Positions 1 through 5,940 of a stretch of 10,098 bases of DNA are shown piece by piece (position 1 is the first letter of the stretch; each line of letters begins with the position of its first letter). The position numbers and the translations under genes are program-made. The stretch is taken from NCBI GenBank assembly GCA_017534365.1, contig JAFWCS010000386.1, positions 1 to 10,098 of the forward strand, given 5' to 3'. Under the pieces are notes generated by a model, which was given only the letters and a program-made list of their open reading frames with translations, ran no database searches and had not been told where the DNA came from. The stretch is from Clostridia bacterium (GTDB taxonomy: Bacteria; Bacillota; Clostridia; Oscillospirales; Acutalibacteraceae).

Positions 1-525
1 GCCCTGCGCGTTTTCGGGGCGCAGATAGATGACGCTCTTGCTGTTGTTGGTCACGCCGCGGAAGGTCTGGAACATCAGGTTGAATTCGCGGATCTCCGTG
101 AAGTTGTGCTTGCCGCAGTGCGGGCAGGGGATGGAATGCGCCTTGATGTATTCAAACATTTCCTGCTTGGTCATGCCGTCGGCGTGCGCGTCGGGATCGA
201 AATCGTCGATCAGGTTGTCCGCGCGGTGACGCATCTTGCATTCCTTGCAGTCCAGCAGCGGATCGGAGAAGCTGGCCACGTGACCGCTCGCTTCCCAGAC
301 GCGGGGATGCATGAGAATATCGGCGTCCACTTCATAGCTGTTTTTGCGCTCCTGGATAAAGCGCTTGCGCCAGGTATCCTTGACGTTATTTTTCAGCCGG
401 GCGCCGAGCGGGCCGTAATCCCAGGTGTTGGCCAGACCGCCGTAGATCTCGCTGCCGGCGAAAATGAAGCCTCTGTTTTTGCAGAGCGCAACGATCTTTT
501 CCATGGTTTTTTCGGTGTTGTTCAT
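1..525 (-). CDS. glyQS: Glycine--tRNA ligase, single-chain (dimeric) type, N-terminal part
   Basis: Charges tRNA-Gly with glycine in the cytoplasm. The 175 visible codons match the N-terminal half of bacterial/eukaryotic-type homodimeric GlyRS: a start like MEKIVALCKNRGFIFAGSEIYGG, the block DYGPLGARLKNN (residues 36-47), then FNLMFQT and, at the window edge, YLRPENAQG, the class II motif-2 signature of this enzyme. Two Cys pairs, C93xxC96 and C134xxC137, could form a zinc knuckle in the insertion; that is inference. The ATG at 523-525 is preceded by a GAGGGAGA Shine-Dalgarno (ctccc on the plus strand at 534-538, 8 nt from the start). The gene is cut by the window edge, so motif 3 and the anticodon-binding domain are not seen. 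It is transcribed divergently from the cobW operon. The leader is about 60 nt, too short for a T-box. Confidence 0.96.
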   Translation of the reverse strand, partial: MNNTEKTMEKIVALCKNRGFIFAGSEIYGGLANTWDYGPLGARLKNNVKDTWRKRFIQERKNSYEVDADILMHPRVWEASGHVASFSDPLLDCKECKMRHRADNLIDDFDPDAHADGMTKQEMFEYIKAHSIPCPHCGKHNFTEIREFNLMFQTFRGVTNNSKSVIYLRPENAQG

Positions 526-594
526 AGCAGAATCTCCCTCACGGGAACCGTGCGTTTCGCCAGATCCGCAGTCCCCCATGATATATTTTCTATA

Positions 595-623
595 ATGATA
601 CTTGAATTATGCCGGAAAGTCAA
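595..623 (-). promoter_or_regulatory. SigmaA-type promoter for glyQS
   Basis: On the minus strand, a -35 TTGACT (618-623) and a -10 TATCAT (595-600) are separated by exactly 17 nt (601-617). This places the transcript start near 588 and gives a leader of about 60 nt before the glyQS ATG. The element lies in an AT-rich patch that stands out from the GC-rich surroundings. Only consensus and spacing were used; a second TATA-like stretch (TATAGA) just downstream is a weaker alternative -10. Confidence 0.65.
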
Positions 624-639
624 GGCTTTCGCGGGCAAA

Positions 640-676
640 AAAGGCAGAAAAATCGGCCGCGCCGGCCGCTTTTTTT
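640..676. terminator. Terminator-like hairpin between two divergent promoters, T-tracts on both strands
   Basis: CGGCC (654-658) pairs with GGCCG (664-668) across a 5-nt loop. On the plus strand the stem is followed by seven T (670-676). On the minus strand it is followed by two T runs (complement of 648-652 and 637-642). It has the form of a bidirectional intrinsic terminator, yet it sits between the glyQS and cobW promoters, where no coding transcript ends. It may stop antisense or stray transcription and insulate the two units. The stem is short (5 bp), so this is a moderate call. Confidence 0.4.
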
Positions 677-700
677 GGAGGAATCCACAGCGCGCGGCGG

Positions 701-729
701 TTGCAAACGGCGCAGGATTGTGGTATAAT
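701..729 (+). promoter_or_regulatory. SigmaA-type extended -10 promoter for the cobW operon
   Basis: A -35 TTGCAA (701-706) lies 17 nt from a perfect -10 TATAAT (724-729), which is preceded by TG at -15/-14 (TGGTATAAT, 721-729), i.e. an extended -10. The predicted start near 736 leaves a leader of about 45 nt before the ATG at 780. This is the best vegetative promoter in the window. It points into the run of four or five genes that begins at 780. Confidence 0.75.
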
Positions 730-747
730 ATCAGATAACTATATTAT
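725..747. promoter_or_regulatory. Inverted repeat over the -10/start region, possible repressor operator
   Basis: ATAATAT (725-731) and ATATTAT (741-747) form a perfect 7-bp inverted repeat with a 9-nt spacer. It is centred at 736, the expected transcript start of the cobW operon, and overlaps the -10 box. A dyad there would suit a repressor. Metal sensors (Zur, ArsR/SmtB) are plausible because the operon encodes G3E metallochaperone-like proteins, but the half-sites are not a recognisable Zur box. AT-only dyads arise easily by chance in promoter DNA. Confidence 0.3.
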
Positions 748-779
748 TTGACGGAGCAAATAGAAAAGGATGATGACGC

Positions 780-1946
780 ATGACAAAGATTGATATTTTC
801 TCCGGTTTTCTCGGCGCGGGCAAAACGACGCTGATTAAAAAGCTGATCGCCGACAGCTACAAGGGCGAATCCCTCGTGCTGATCGAGAATGAATTCGGCG
901 AGATCGGCATCGACGGCGGCTTCCTGCAGGATGCCGGCATCAAAATCAACGAAATGAGCAGCGGCTGCATCTGCTGCTCGCTGGTCGGCGACTTCGCGCA
1001 GGCGCTCAGGCAGGTGCTCGCAGAGTATGCGCCGGACCGCATTCTGATCGAGCCCTCGGGCGTGGGCAAGCTGTCCGACGTGATCAAGGCCGTGCAGAAT
1101 CTGCACAGCGACGAAATCGTTCTCAACGCCTTTGCCACGGTCGTGGACGCGGGCAAATGCAAGATGTATATGAAGAATTTCGGCGAGTTTTTCAACGATC
1201 AGGTGGAGCACGCCGGCACGGTCATCATGAGCCACGCCGACGTTGTCAGCCCGGAGAAGCTCGCTGCCGCGGTCGAGCTGGTGCGCGAAAAGAACCCGAC
1301 GGCGGTCATCGTGACCACGCCGATCGCGCTGCTGGACGGCGCGACGCTGCTGGAGGCGGTCGAGCGCAAGGATACGCTCAACGCGGCGATCGAGCACCTG
1401 CTTTCCGAGCATGATGACGACGATGACGACGAGCATGAACATCACCACCATCACCATCACGACGACGATGATGATGACGATGAGCACGAACACCATCACC
1501 ACCATCACCATCATGACGATGACGATGACGACGAGCACGAACATCATCATCACCATCATGACGACGATGACGACGATGACGACGAGCACGAGCATCACCA
1601 CCATCACGAGCATGGCGAGGGCTGCACCTGCGGCTGCCACGATCATGATCATCACCATCATCACCATGCCGACGAAGTCTTCACCAGCTGGGGGAAAGAA
1701 ACGACACGCGCCTTCCGCGCGGATGAACTGCGCGGGATGCTGGACGCGCTGGAGCAGGCCGGCGATTACGGCACGGTCCTGCGTGCGAAGGGCATCGTTG
1801 CCGGCGAAGACGGCGCCTGGCTGCACTTTGATTATATCCCCGGCGAGGTCGATGTGCGCACCGGCGCGGCCGGCGTCATCGGCCGCCTGTGCGTGATCGG
1901 CTCCGATCTGAAAGAGGATGCGATCGCCGCGCTGTTCGGCGTCTGA
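780..1946 (+). CDS. CobW/G3E-family GTPase (COG0523) with a long His/Asp-rich metal-binding insert
   Basis: Cytoplasmic SIMIBI-class GTPase of the CobW/YjiA/ZNG1 group, which uses GTP to deliver metal (zinc or cobalt in studied members) to client proteins. The Walker A is GFLGAGKTT (9-17), followed by ENEFGEIGID (36-45) and the family's metal-binding CxCC motif GCICC (62-66). The switch/Walker B region is IEPSGVG (90-96). The base-recognition motif NKxD is replaced by SHAD (151-154). Residues 211-296 form an extreme low-complexity insert (see the repeat entry) including CTCGC (282-286). The C-terminal CobW_C domain is roughly residues 299-388. The length of 388 is long for the family because of the insert. 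An AAAGGA Shine-Dalgarno (765-770) lies 9 nt before the ATG. It ends in tandem TGA-TAA and is 15 nt from a second G3E-like gene. The metal is not determined by the sequence; zinc is the best guess. Confidence 0.93.
   Translation: MTKIDIFSGFLGAGKTTLIKKLIADSYKGESLVLIENEFGEIGIDGGFLQDAGIKINEMSSGCICCSLVGDFAQALRQVLAEYAPDRILIEPSGVGKLSDVIKAVQNLHSDEIVLNAFATVVDAGKCKMYMKNFGEFFNDQVEHAGTVIMSHADVVSPEKLAAAVELVREKNPTAVIVTTPIALLDGATLLEAVERKDTLNAAIEHLLSEHDDDDDDEHEHHHHHHHDDDDDDDEHEHHHHHHHHDDDDDDEHEHHHHHHDDDDDDDDEHEHHHHHEHGEGCTCGCHDHDHHHHHHADEVFTSWGKETTRAFRADELRGMLDALEQAGDYGTVLRAKGIVAGEDGAWLHFDYIPGEVDVRTGAAGVIGRLCVIGSDLKEDAIAALFGV
1413..1667 (+). repeat. Tandem in-gene repeat encoding Asp6-8-Glu-His-Glu-His5-8 units
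   Basis: Four degenerate units, each a run of Asp, then EHE, then a run of His: residues 212-227, 228-245, 246-260 and 261-276 (units of 45-54 nt at 1413-1460, 1461-1514, 1515-1559 and 1560-1607). A cap of EHGEG, CTCGC, HDHD and six His follows (277-296). In residues 211-296 I count 40 His, 29 Asp, 10 Glu and 3 Cys out of 86. The DNA is a GAY/CAY microsatellite with mixed third bases, so it is older than a fresh slippage product but still prone to copy-number change. Read on the other strand it gives Val/Met/Ile-rich nonsense. The role is probably metal buffering or loading for the GTPase. Confidence 0.95.
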
Positions 1947-1961
1947 TAAAGGAGAATTATT

Positions 1962-2915
1962 ATGGCACCGAAACAACTGCCTGTTTATATTTTTTCCGGC
2001 TTTCTCGAATGCGGCAAGACCACGTTCATTCAGGGAACGCTGGAGGATACCCGCTTCAACGCGGGCGAAAAGACCCTGCTGCTCGTCTGCGAAGAGGGCG
2101 AGGTCGAGTATGACCTCAAAAAGCTGCCGGTCGGCAGCCAGGTGACGATCAAAACGCTGGAGGAGCCGGGCGATCTGGATGAGAAGGTCCTTGCGCACTG
2201 GGCGCAGGAGAGCGGCTGCGAGCGCGTCATGGTCGAATACAACGGCATGTGGCAGATACAGCTTTTCTATGACGCGATGCCCGACGGCTGGATGCCCTAT
2301 CAGAACATGCTGTTTGCGGACGGGCGCACCTTCCTCAATTTCAATGCGAATATGCGTTCGCTGGTCGTGGATAAGCTGCGGGACTGTGAAGTCATCATCT
2401 TCAACCGCATCCCCATGGAGGCGGACACGATGGAGTTTCATAAAATCGTGCGGGGCGTGAGCCGCCGCTGCGAGATCGTGTATGAATTCGAGGACGGCAC
2501 GGTCGTGCCGGATGAGATCGAGGATCCGCTGCCGTTTGATATTGACGCGCCGGTGATCGAGATCGAGGATCGCGACTACGCGCTGTTTTATCGGGATCTG
2601 ACCGAGGAGCCGAAAAAATATAAGGGCAAGACCGTGCGCTTCAAGGGGCAGGCCGCCGTCGACAAACGGTTCCCCGCCCGCACCTGCGCAATGGGCCGCC
2701 ACATCATGACCTGCTGCGCGGCGGACGTGACCTTCTGCCCGCTGGTCGCGCAGTATGAGAACGGCGTGGCCGTGGTCAACGGCGCGTGGTATGACGTCAC
2801 CGCCGAAATCGACATCAAATTCTCCCGCCTTTACGGCAAAAAAGGCCCCGTGTTCCTGATCCGGCGGCTGATGATCGCCAACCCGCCGGAGGAGCAGGTG
2901 GCAACCTTCTATTGA
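1962..2915 (+). CDS. G3E-like GTPase fused to a YcgQ/TIGR03943-like C-terminal domain
   Basis: The N-terminal part (about 1-180) follows the CobW fold: VYIFSGFLECGKTTFI gives a P-loop GFLECGKT (13-20) in which the usual GA is EC. MVEYNG (90-95) sits at the Walker B/switch position and IIFNRI (145-150) at the NKxD position. The CxCC metal site of CobW proteins is absent. The C-terminal part (about 206-317) has YKGKTVRFKGQA (220-231), GRHIMTCCAADV (245-256) and a late GAWYDVTAEI, resembling the conserved C-terminal domain of YcgQ/TIGR03943 proteins. YcgQ with the permease YcgR is linked to zinc limitation in Bacillus (recalled from family knowledge). C251, C252 and C259 may bind metal. An AAAGGAG Shine-Dalgarno (1948-1954) lies 7 nt before the ATG. 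The gene is 15 nt after the first G3E gene and 16 nt before alr. A partner role in the same metal pathway is inferred. Confidence 0.85.
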   Translation: MAPKQLPVYIFSGFLECGKTTFIQGTLEDTRFNAGEKTLLLVCEEGEVEYDLKKLPVGSQVTIKTLEEPGDLDEKVLAHWAQESGCERVMVEYNGMWQIQLFYDAMPDGWMPYQNMLFADGRTFLNFNANMRSLVVDKLRDCEVIIFNRIPMEADTMEFHKIVRGVSRRCEIVYEFEDGTVVPDEIEDPLPFDIDAPVIEIEDRDYALFYRDLTEEPKKYKGKTVRFKGQAAVDKRFPARTCAMGRHIMTCCAADVTFCPLVAQYENGVAVVNGAWYDVTAEIDIKFSRLYGKKGPVFLIRRLMIANPPEEQVATFY

Positions 2916-2931
2916 GGAGCTTAACGTTTTT

Positions 2932-4113
2932 ATGATGGATTTTTTCCGACGCACATGGGTCGAGATCGATCTCGACGCTCTGGATCATAATTTTGAAACG
3001 ATCCGCGCTTCACTGACGCCCGGCACGAAGATCATGGCCGTCGTCAAGGCGGATGCTTACGGCCACGGCGTGGAGCATACCGTGCGCGCGTTTACCGCCT
3101 GCGGCTGCGGCTGGTTTGCCGTTTCCAATCTGGAGGAGGCGCTGCAGGTGCGCACGGTCAATCCGGATTGCGATATCCTGATCCTCGGCTATACGCCGCC
3201 CGAATACGTGCAGACCCTTGCCGTGAACAACATCACGCAGGCGGTCTTCAACGGCGAATACGCCGCTTTGCTTTCCGCCGCCGCCGTTGAGAACGGCGTG
3301 ACGGTCAGCGTGCACGTCAAGGTCGACACCGGCATGACCCAGCTCGGCTTCGTGTTTCATGACAGCGTGGCCGACGCCGCGGCGATCCTTGAGATCGCGC
3401 GAGTCTGCCGCCTGCCGGGGCTCTATGCCGAAGGGATTTTCACACATTTTTCCTCCGCTGACGAACCGGACGGCGAAGTGTTCACCCGCCTGCAGTACGA
3501 TCTCTTCCTGACGCTGATCCGGGCGCTGAAATTCGAGGGGATCACCTTCCGCTACCGCCACTGCTGCAATTCCGCCGCGACGGTGCTCTATCCGGAGATG
3601 CATCTGGATCTTGTGCGCCCGGGCATCATCCTTTACGGCCTGCTGCCCGCGCAGTGGATGCGCGGCAAGATCGACCTGCGGCCGGTGATGCGCCTCAAGA
3701 GCGTGGTTTCCATGACCAAGACCGTAGAGGCGGATACGCCCGTCAGCTACGGCCGCGCCTACGTGACTGGGGGAGAGACGCGGATCGCCACCGTGCCCAT
3801 CGGCTATGCCGACGGCTATCCCCGCATGCTGACCGGCAAGGCGCAGATGCGGGTCGGCGGCGTGGACGTGCCCGTCATCGGGCGGATCTGCATGGACCAG
3901 TGTATGCTGGATATCAGCGCCGCGGGCGACGTGACCGACGGCATGACGGTGACGGTCTATTCCGACGACCCGGCAAGTCCGCTGTGCGTGGATGCGCTGG
4001 CGGCGTCGATCGGCGCGATCAATTACGAGCTGACCTGCGGCGTGAATAAACGCGTGCCGCGGCTTTATACGCGCGGAGATTCCCTTGAAGCCGTTGCGAA
4101 TTACATGAAATAA
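2932..4113 (+). CDS. alr: Alanine racemase, PLP-dependent
   Basis: Interconverts L- and D-alanine and supplies D-Ala for peptidoglycan; cytoplasmic homodimer. At 393 residues it is of typical length. The PLP Schiff-base lysine is K39 in VVKADAYGHG (37-46). The second catalytic residue is Tyr273 in SYGRAY (272-277). Further family blocks are VHVKVDTGMTQLGF, GIFTHFSSAD, RPGIILYGL, PIGYADGYPR, GRICMDQCMLD and the C-terminal YELTCGVNKRVPR. GAGGAG (2914-2919), overlapping the stop of the previous gene, lies 12 nt before ATG 2932; the second Met codon at 2935 is an alternative start with worse spacing. An alr inside a putative metal-handling operon is unusual. Spore-formers often carry a second racemase that limits alanine-triggered germination, so whether this is the housekeeping or a spore copy cannot be told here. 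Confidence 0.96.
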   Translation: MMDFFRRTWVEIDLDALDHNFETIRASLTPGTKIMAVVKADAYGHGVEHTVRAFTACGCGWFAVSNLEEALQVRTVNPDCDILILGYTPPEYVQTLAVNNITQAVFNGEYAALLSAAAVENGVTVSVHVKVDTGMTQLGFVFHDSVADAAAILEIARVCRLPGLYAEGIFTHFSSADEPDGEVFTRLQYDLFLTLIRALKFEGITFRYRHCCNSAATVLYPEMHLDLVRPGIILYGLLPAQWMRGKIDLRPVMRLKSVVSMTKTVEADTPVSYGRAYVTGGETRIATVPIGYADGYPRMLTGKAQMRVGGVDVPVIGRICMDQCMLDISAAGDVTDGMTVTVYSDDPASPLCVDALAASIGAINYELTCGVNKRVPRLYTRGDSLEAVANYMK

Positions 4114-4126
4114 AGGAGATTTTTCC

Positions 4127-4513
4127 ATGACGAACGAACAGGAAAAGCTGCTGCTGAAAAGCCAGCAGGGGGAGCTGGACGCCGCGCTGATGTATCGCGC
4201 GCTGGCCGCCGTGGTGCAGGATGCGCGGGACGCGGCGGTGTTTCGTCGCCTCGCTGCGGAGGAATCCGGCCACGCGAAGGTGTTTGAAGCGCTGACGCAG
4301 TCCTTTCTGATCCCGAAAAAGAAGCTCTCGCTGCTCGTACCGGCGTTGTATCGCACGCTCGGGCGCAAGCGGGTCTATGCCCTGATCGCCGATCAGGAGT
4401 ATGACGCGGCGAAGAATTACGAAGCGCTTGTTGCCGAGTTTCCGGAAGTGAAAGCGGTGCAGGCGGATGAAACGCGCCACGGCGACATGGTTACCGCGCT
4501 GCTGAATATCTGA
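4127..4513 (+). CDS. Small rubrerythrin/ferritin-like diiron protein
   Basis: A 128-residue, all-helical protein with the carboxylate pattern of a four-helix diiron site: E16 in helix 1, E46-S-G-H49 (ExxH) in helix 2, E91 in the DQEYDAAKNYE helix and E115-T-R-H118 (ExxH) in helix 4. This is the ferritin-like fold of rubrerythrin-family proteins. There is no rubredoxin-type CxxC domain, so it would be a 'rubredoxin-less' form. Likely roles are peroxide reduction or iron handling in an anaerobe; the substrate is unknown. The region between helices 2 and 3 (about 60-80) is basic and hydrophobic. AAAGGAG (4112-4118) gives an ideal Shine-Dalgarno. It is the last of four genes spaced by 13-16 nt and is followed by a GC hairpin. 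Confidence 0.85.
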   Translation: MTNEQEKLLLKSQQGELDAALMYRALAAVVQDARDAAVFRRLAAEESGHAKVFEALTQSFLIPKKKLSLLVPALYRTLGRKRVYALIADQEYDAAKNYEALVAEFPEVKAVQADETRHGDMVTALLNI

Positions 4514-4520
4514 ATCTGAT

Positions 4521-4549
4521 GCGCCGGGGCCGATCTGCGGCCCCGGCGC
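4521..4549 (+). terminator. 12-bp GC hairpin with weak T-tract, possible partial terminator
   Basis: GCGCCGGGGCC (4521-4531) pairs perfectly with GGCCCCGGCGC (4539-4549), and G4532-C4538 can extend the stem. It begins 7 nt after the stop of the diiron protein gene. The following TGTTATAAG is a poor U-tract, so it may act as a leaky terminator or as an mRNA-stabilising or processing element. Some transcription may continue into the aroE-aroK gene 25 nt downstream. Confidence 0.5.
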
Positions 4550-4573
4550 TGTTATAAGAAAGAGGGGAGCACG

Positions 4574-5809
4574 ATGGCAAAGACCGGTCGGTTCGGCCTG
4601 TTGGGTGGCAAGCTCGGGCATTCGCTTTCGCCCGAGATCCACGCGATGCTGGCAACGTATGAATACCGGCTCTATCCCACGGAGCCGGAAGGGCTGGACG
4701 CATTTTTCGCGGATCCGGCGCTGGACGGCTTCAACGTAACGATCCCTTACAAAGTGGAGGCCTTTCGCCGCTGCGGTGAACGCTCGCCCGCTGCGGAGCG
4801 CATCGGCAGCGTCAATACCGTCGTGCGCCGCGCGGACGGCACGCTGTTCGGCGACAATACGGATTATTTCGGCTTTTTGCAGATGGCGGCGCGGATCGGC
4901 TGCGTTTTTCGCGGGAAAAAGGTTGTGATTCTCGGCACGGGCGGCGCCTCCCGCACGGTGCAGGCTGCGGCGGCGGACGGCGGCGCGCGGGCGGTCGTCT
5001 GTATCAGCCGCAAAGGCGAGGAAACCTATGAGACGCTGGACCGCCATGCGGATGCGGAAATCGTCGTGAACACCACGCCGGTCGGCATGTATCCGGCAAC
5101 CGGCGTTTCGCCGGTGGATCTGACGCGCTTCCCGCGCTGCGAAGCCGTGCTGGATCTGATCTATAATCCCGCCCGCACGGCGCTGCTGCAGCAGGCGGCG
5201 GCGCTGGGGATCGATCACGTCGGCGGGCTGTATATGCTCGTGGCGCAGGCACTGCGCTCCGCCGAGCAATTCCTCGGCGCGCCGATCCCGCTCACGGAAA
5301 TCGACCGGATCCATGACAAAATCCTGCGTGATCAGAAAAATATTGTGCTCATCGGTATGCCCGGCTGCGGCAAATCGACCGTGGCGCGGCTGCTCGGCGC
5401 GCGCACCGGCCGGCCGGTGGTGGATCTGGACGCCTGCATCGAAGCGCAGGGCACGCCGATCCCGGCGCTGATCGCGCAGCGCGGCGAAGCGGAATTCCGC
5501 AGGATCGAAAGCGCGGTGCTGCGGCAATACGCAAAAGAAAAAGGGCAGATCATTGCCACGGGCGGCGGCGCGGTTCTCCTGCCGGAAAACCGGCTGGCGC
5601 TGCGGGAAAACTCGACCGTCGTGCTGCTGGATGCGCCGCTCGCGCAGCTGGCAACGGAAGGCAGGCCGCTGTCTGCCGGCGGGCCAGCGCGGCTGCGGGA
5701 GCTGCACCAGACCCGCATGCCGCTTTATCTCGAAACGGCGGACGTCACGGTCGCGGTCGCGCACGATCCGCTGCTGACCGTGCAGCGCATCGAGCAGGCG
5801 TTGGATTAA
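4574..5809 (+). CDS. aroEK: Fused shikimate dehydrogenase (AroE)-shikimate kinase (AroK)
   Basis: Catalyses two consecutive steps of chorismate synthesis: NADPH reduction of 3-dehydroshikimate, then ATP phosphorylation of shikimate. AroE is residues 1 to about 245: HSLSPEIH (16-23) and NVTIPYK (54-60, catalytic K60) are followed by N81 in GSVNTVV and D97 in GDNTD. The nucleotide-binding GTGGASR is at 121-127, with SRK (145-147) at the NADP-phosphate site and NTTPVGM at 166-172. AroK is about 256-411: P-loop GMPGCGKST (261-269), DLD (284-286), the FRRIE Arg310, GGGAV (330-334), the lid Arg in GRPLS (R364) and RMPLY (R381). No stop or frameshift separates the domains and the linker is short, so it is a true fusion. 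AGAGGGGAG (4561-4569) is the Shine-Dalgarno. All key residues of both halves appear present, so both activities are expected. A strong terminator follows. Confidence 0.94.
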   Translation: MAKTGRFGLLGGKLGHSLSPEIHAMLATYEYRLYPTEPEGLDAFFADPALDGFNVTIPYKVEAFRRCGERSPAAERIGSVNTVVRRADGTLFGDNTDYFGFLQMAARIGCVFRGKKVVILGTGGASRTVQAAAADGGARAVVCISRKGEETYETLDRHADAEIVVNTTPVGMYPATGVSPVDLTRFPRCEAVLDLIYNPARTALLQQAAALGIDHVGGLYMLVAQALRSAEQFLGAPIPLTEIDRIHDKILRDQKNIVLIGMPGCGKSTVARLLGARTGRPVVDLDACIEAQGTPIPALIAQRGEAEFRRIESAVLRQYAKEKGQIIATGGGAVLLPENRLALRENSTVVLLDAPLAQLATEGRPLSAGGPARLRELHQTRMPLYLETADVTVAVAHDPLLTVQRIEQALD

Positions 5810-5822
5810 AATTGTAGATTTG

Positions 5823-5869
5823 AAACTGCCCGGCGGGGGAATCCTGCCGGGCAGTTTTCTGTCTTTTTT
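5823..5869 (+). terminator. Strong intrinsic terminator after aroE-aroK
   Basis: AAACTGCCCGGC (5823-5834) pairs perfectly with GCCGGGCAGTTT (5846-5857), a 12-bp stem with an 11-nt loop. A T-rich tail follows, ending in six T (5864-5869). It starts 13 nt after the TAA of the fusion gene and separates the left operon from the sporulation genes. Confidence 0.9.
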
Positions 5870-5880
5870 GCCGCGCGGTC

Positions 5881-5909
5881 GCATATTTGCGCGCTGCGGC
5901 GGCAAACTA
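5881..5909 (+). promoter_or_regulatory. Candidate forespore (sigmaG-like) promoter for spoVAC-spoVAD
   Basis: GCATA (5881-5885) fits the sigmaG/sigmaF -35 pattern. CAAACTA (5903-5909) differs by one base from the sigmaG -10 CATACTA, with a 17-nt spacer. The spoVA operon is sigmaG-controlled in Bacillus, so a promoter of this type is expected here between the terminator and the spoVAC start at 5941. No good sigmaA promoter is visible in the same gap. The call rests on consensus matching only. Confidence 0.45.
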
Positions 5910-5940
5910 CAGTTGAAATCTGATCTGCGGAGGAGAAGCG

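Noticed and set aside
526..600. T-box riboswitch in the glyQS leader
   Set aside because: The predicted leader is only about 60 nt and has no AGGGUGGNACCGCG-type T-box sequence or antiterminator.
106..738. 210-codon plus-strand frame opposite glyQS
   Set aside because: It is the antisense of conserved GlyRS sequence and runs on through the promoter region. It has no Shine-Dalgarno and no family resemblance.
770..772. ATG at 770 as alternative start of the first G3E gene
   Set aside because: It is out of frame with the P-loop-containing product and overlaps the Shine-Dalgarno; ATG 780 gives the normal MTKIDIFSGFLGAGKTT start.
1413..1667. CRISPR-like or minisatellite non-coding array
   Set aside because: Units have no unique spacers, keep a single open frame through a CobW protein and show synonymous third-base variation, so it is a coding repeat.
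744..2954. 736-codon open frame on the minus strand across both G3E genes
   Set aside because: It mirrors the codon structure of two clearly conserved plus-strand genes. Its Val/Met/Ile-rich middle is the antisense reading of the GAY/CAY repeat, and it matches no family I know.
3010..5905. Long minus-strand open frames (3010-4368 and 4019-5905) opposite alr, the diiron gene and aroE-aroK
   Set aside because: High-GC coding DNA leaves long antisense frames. The sense strand carries complete catalytic motifs of known enzymes; the antisense products are Arg/Ala-rich and unrecognisable.
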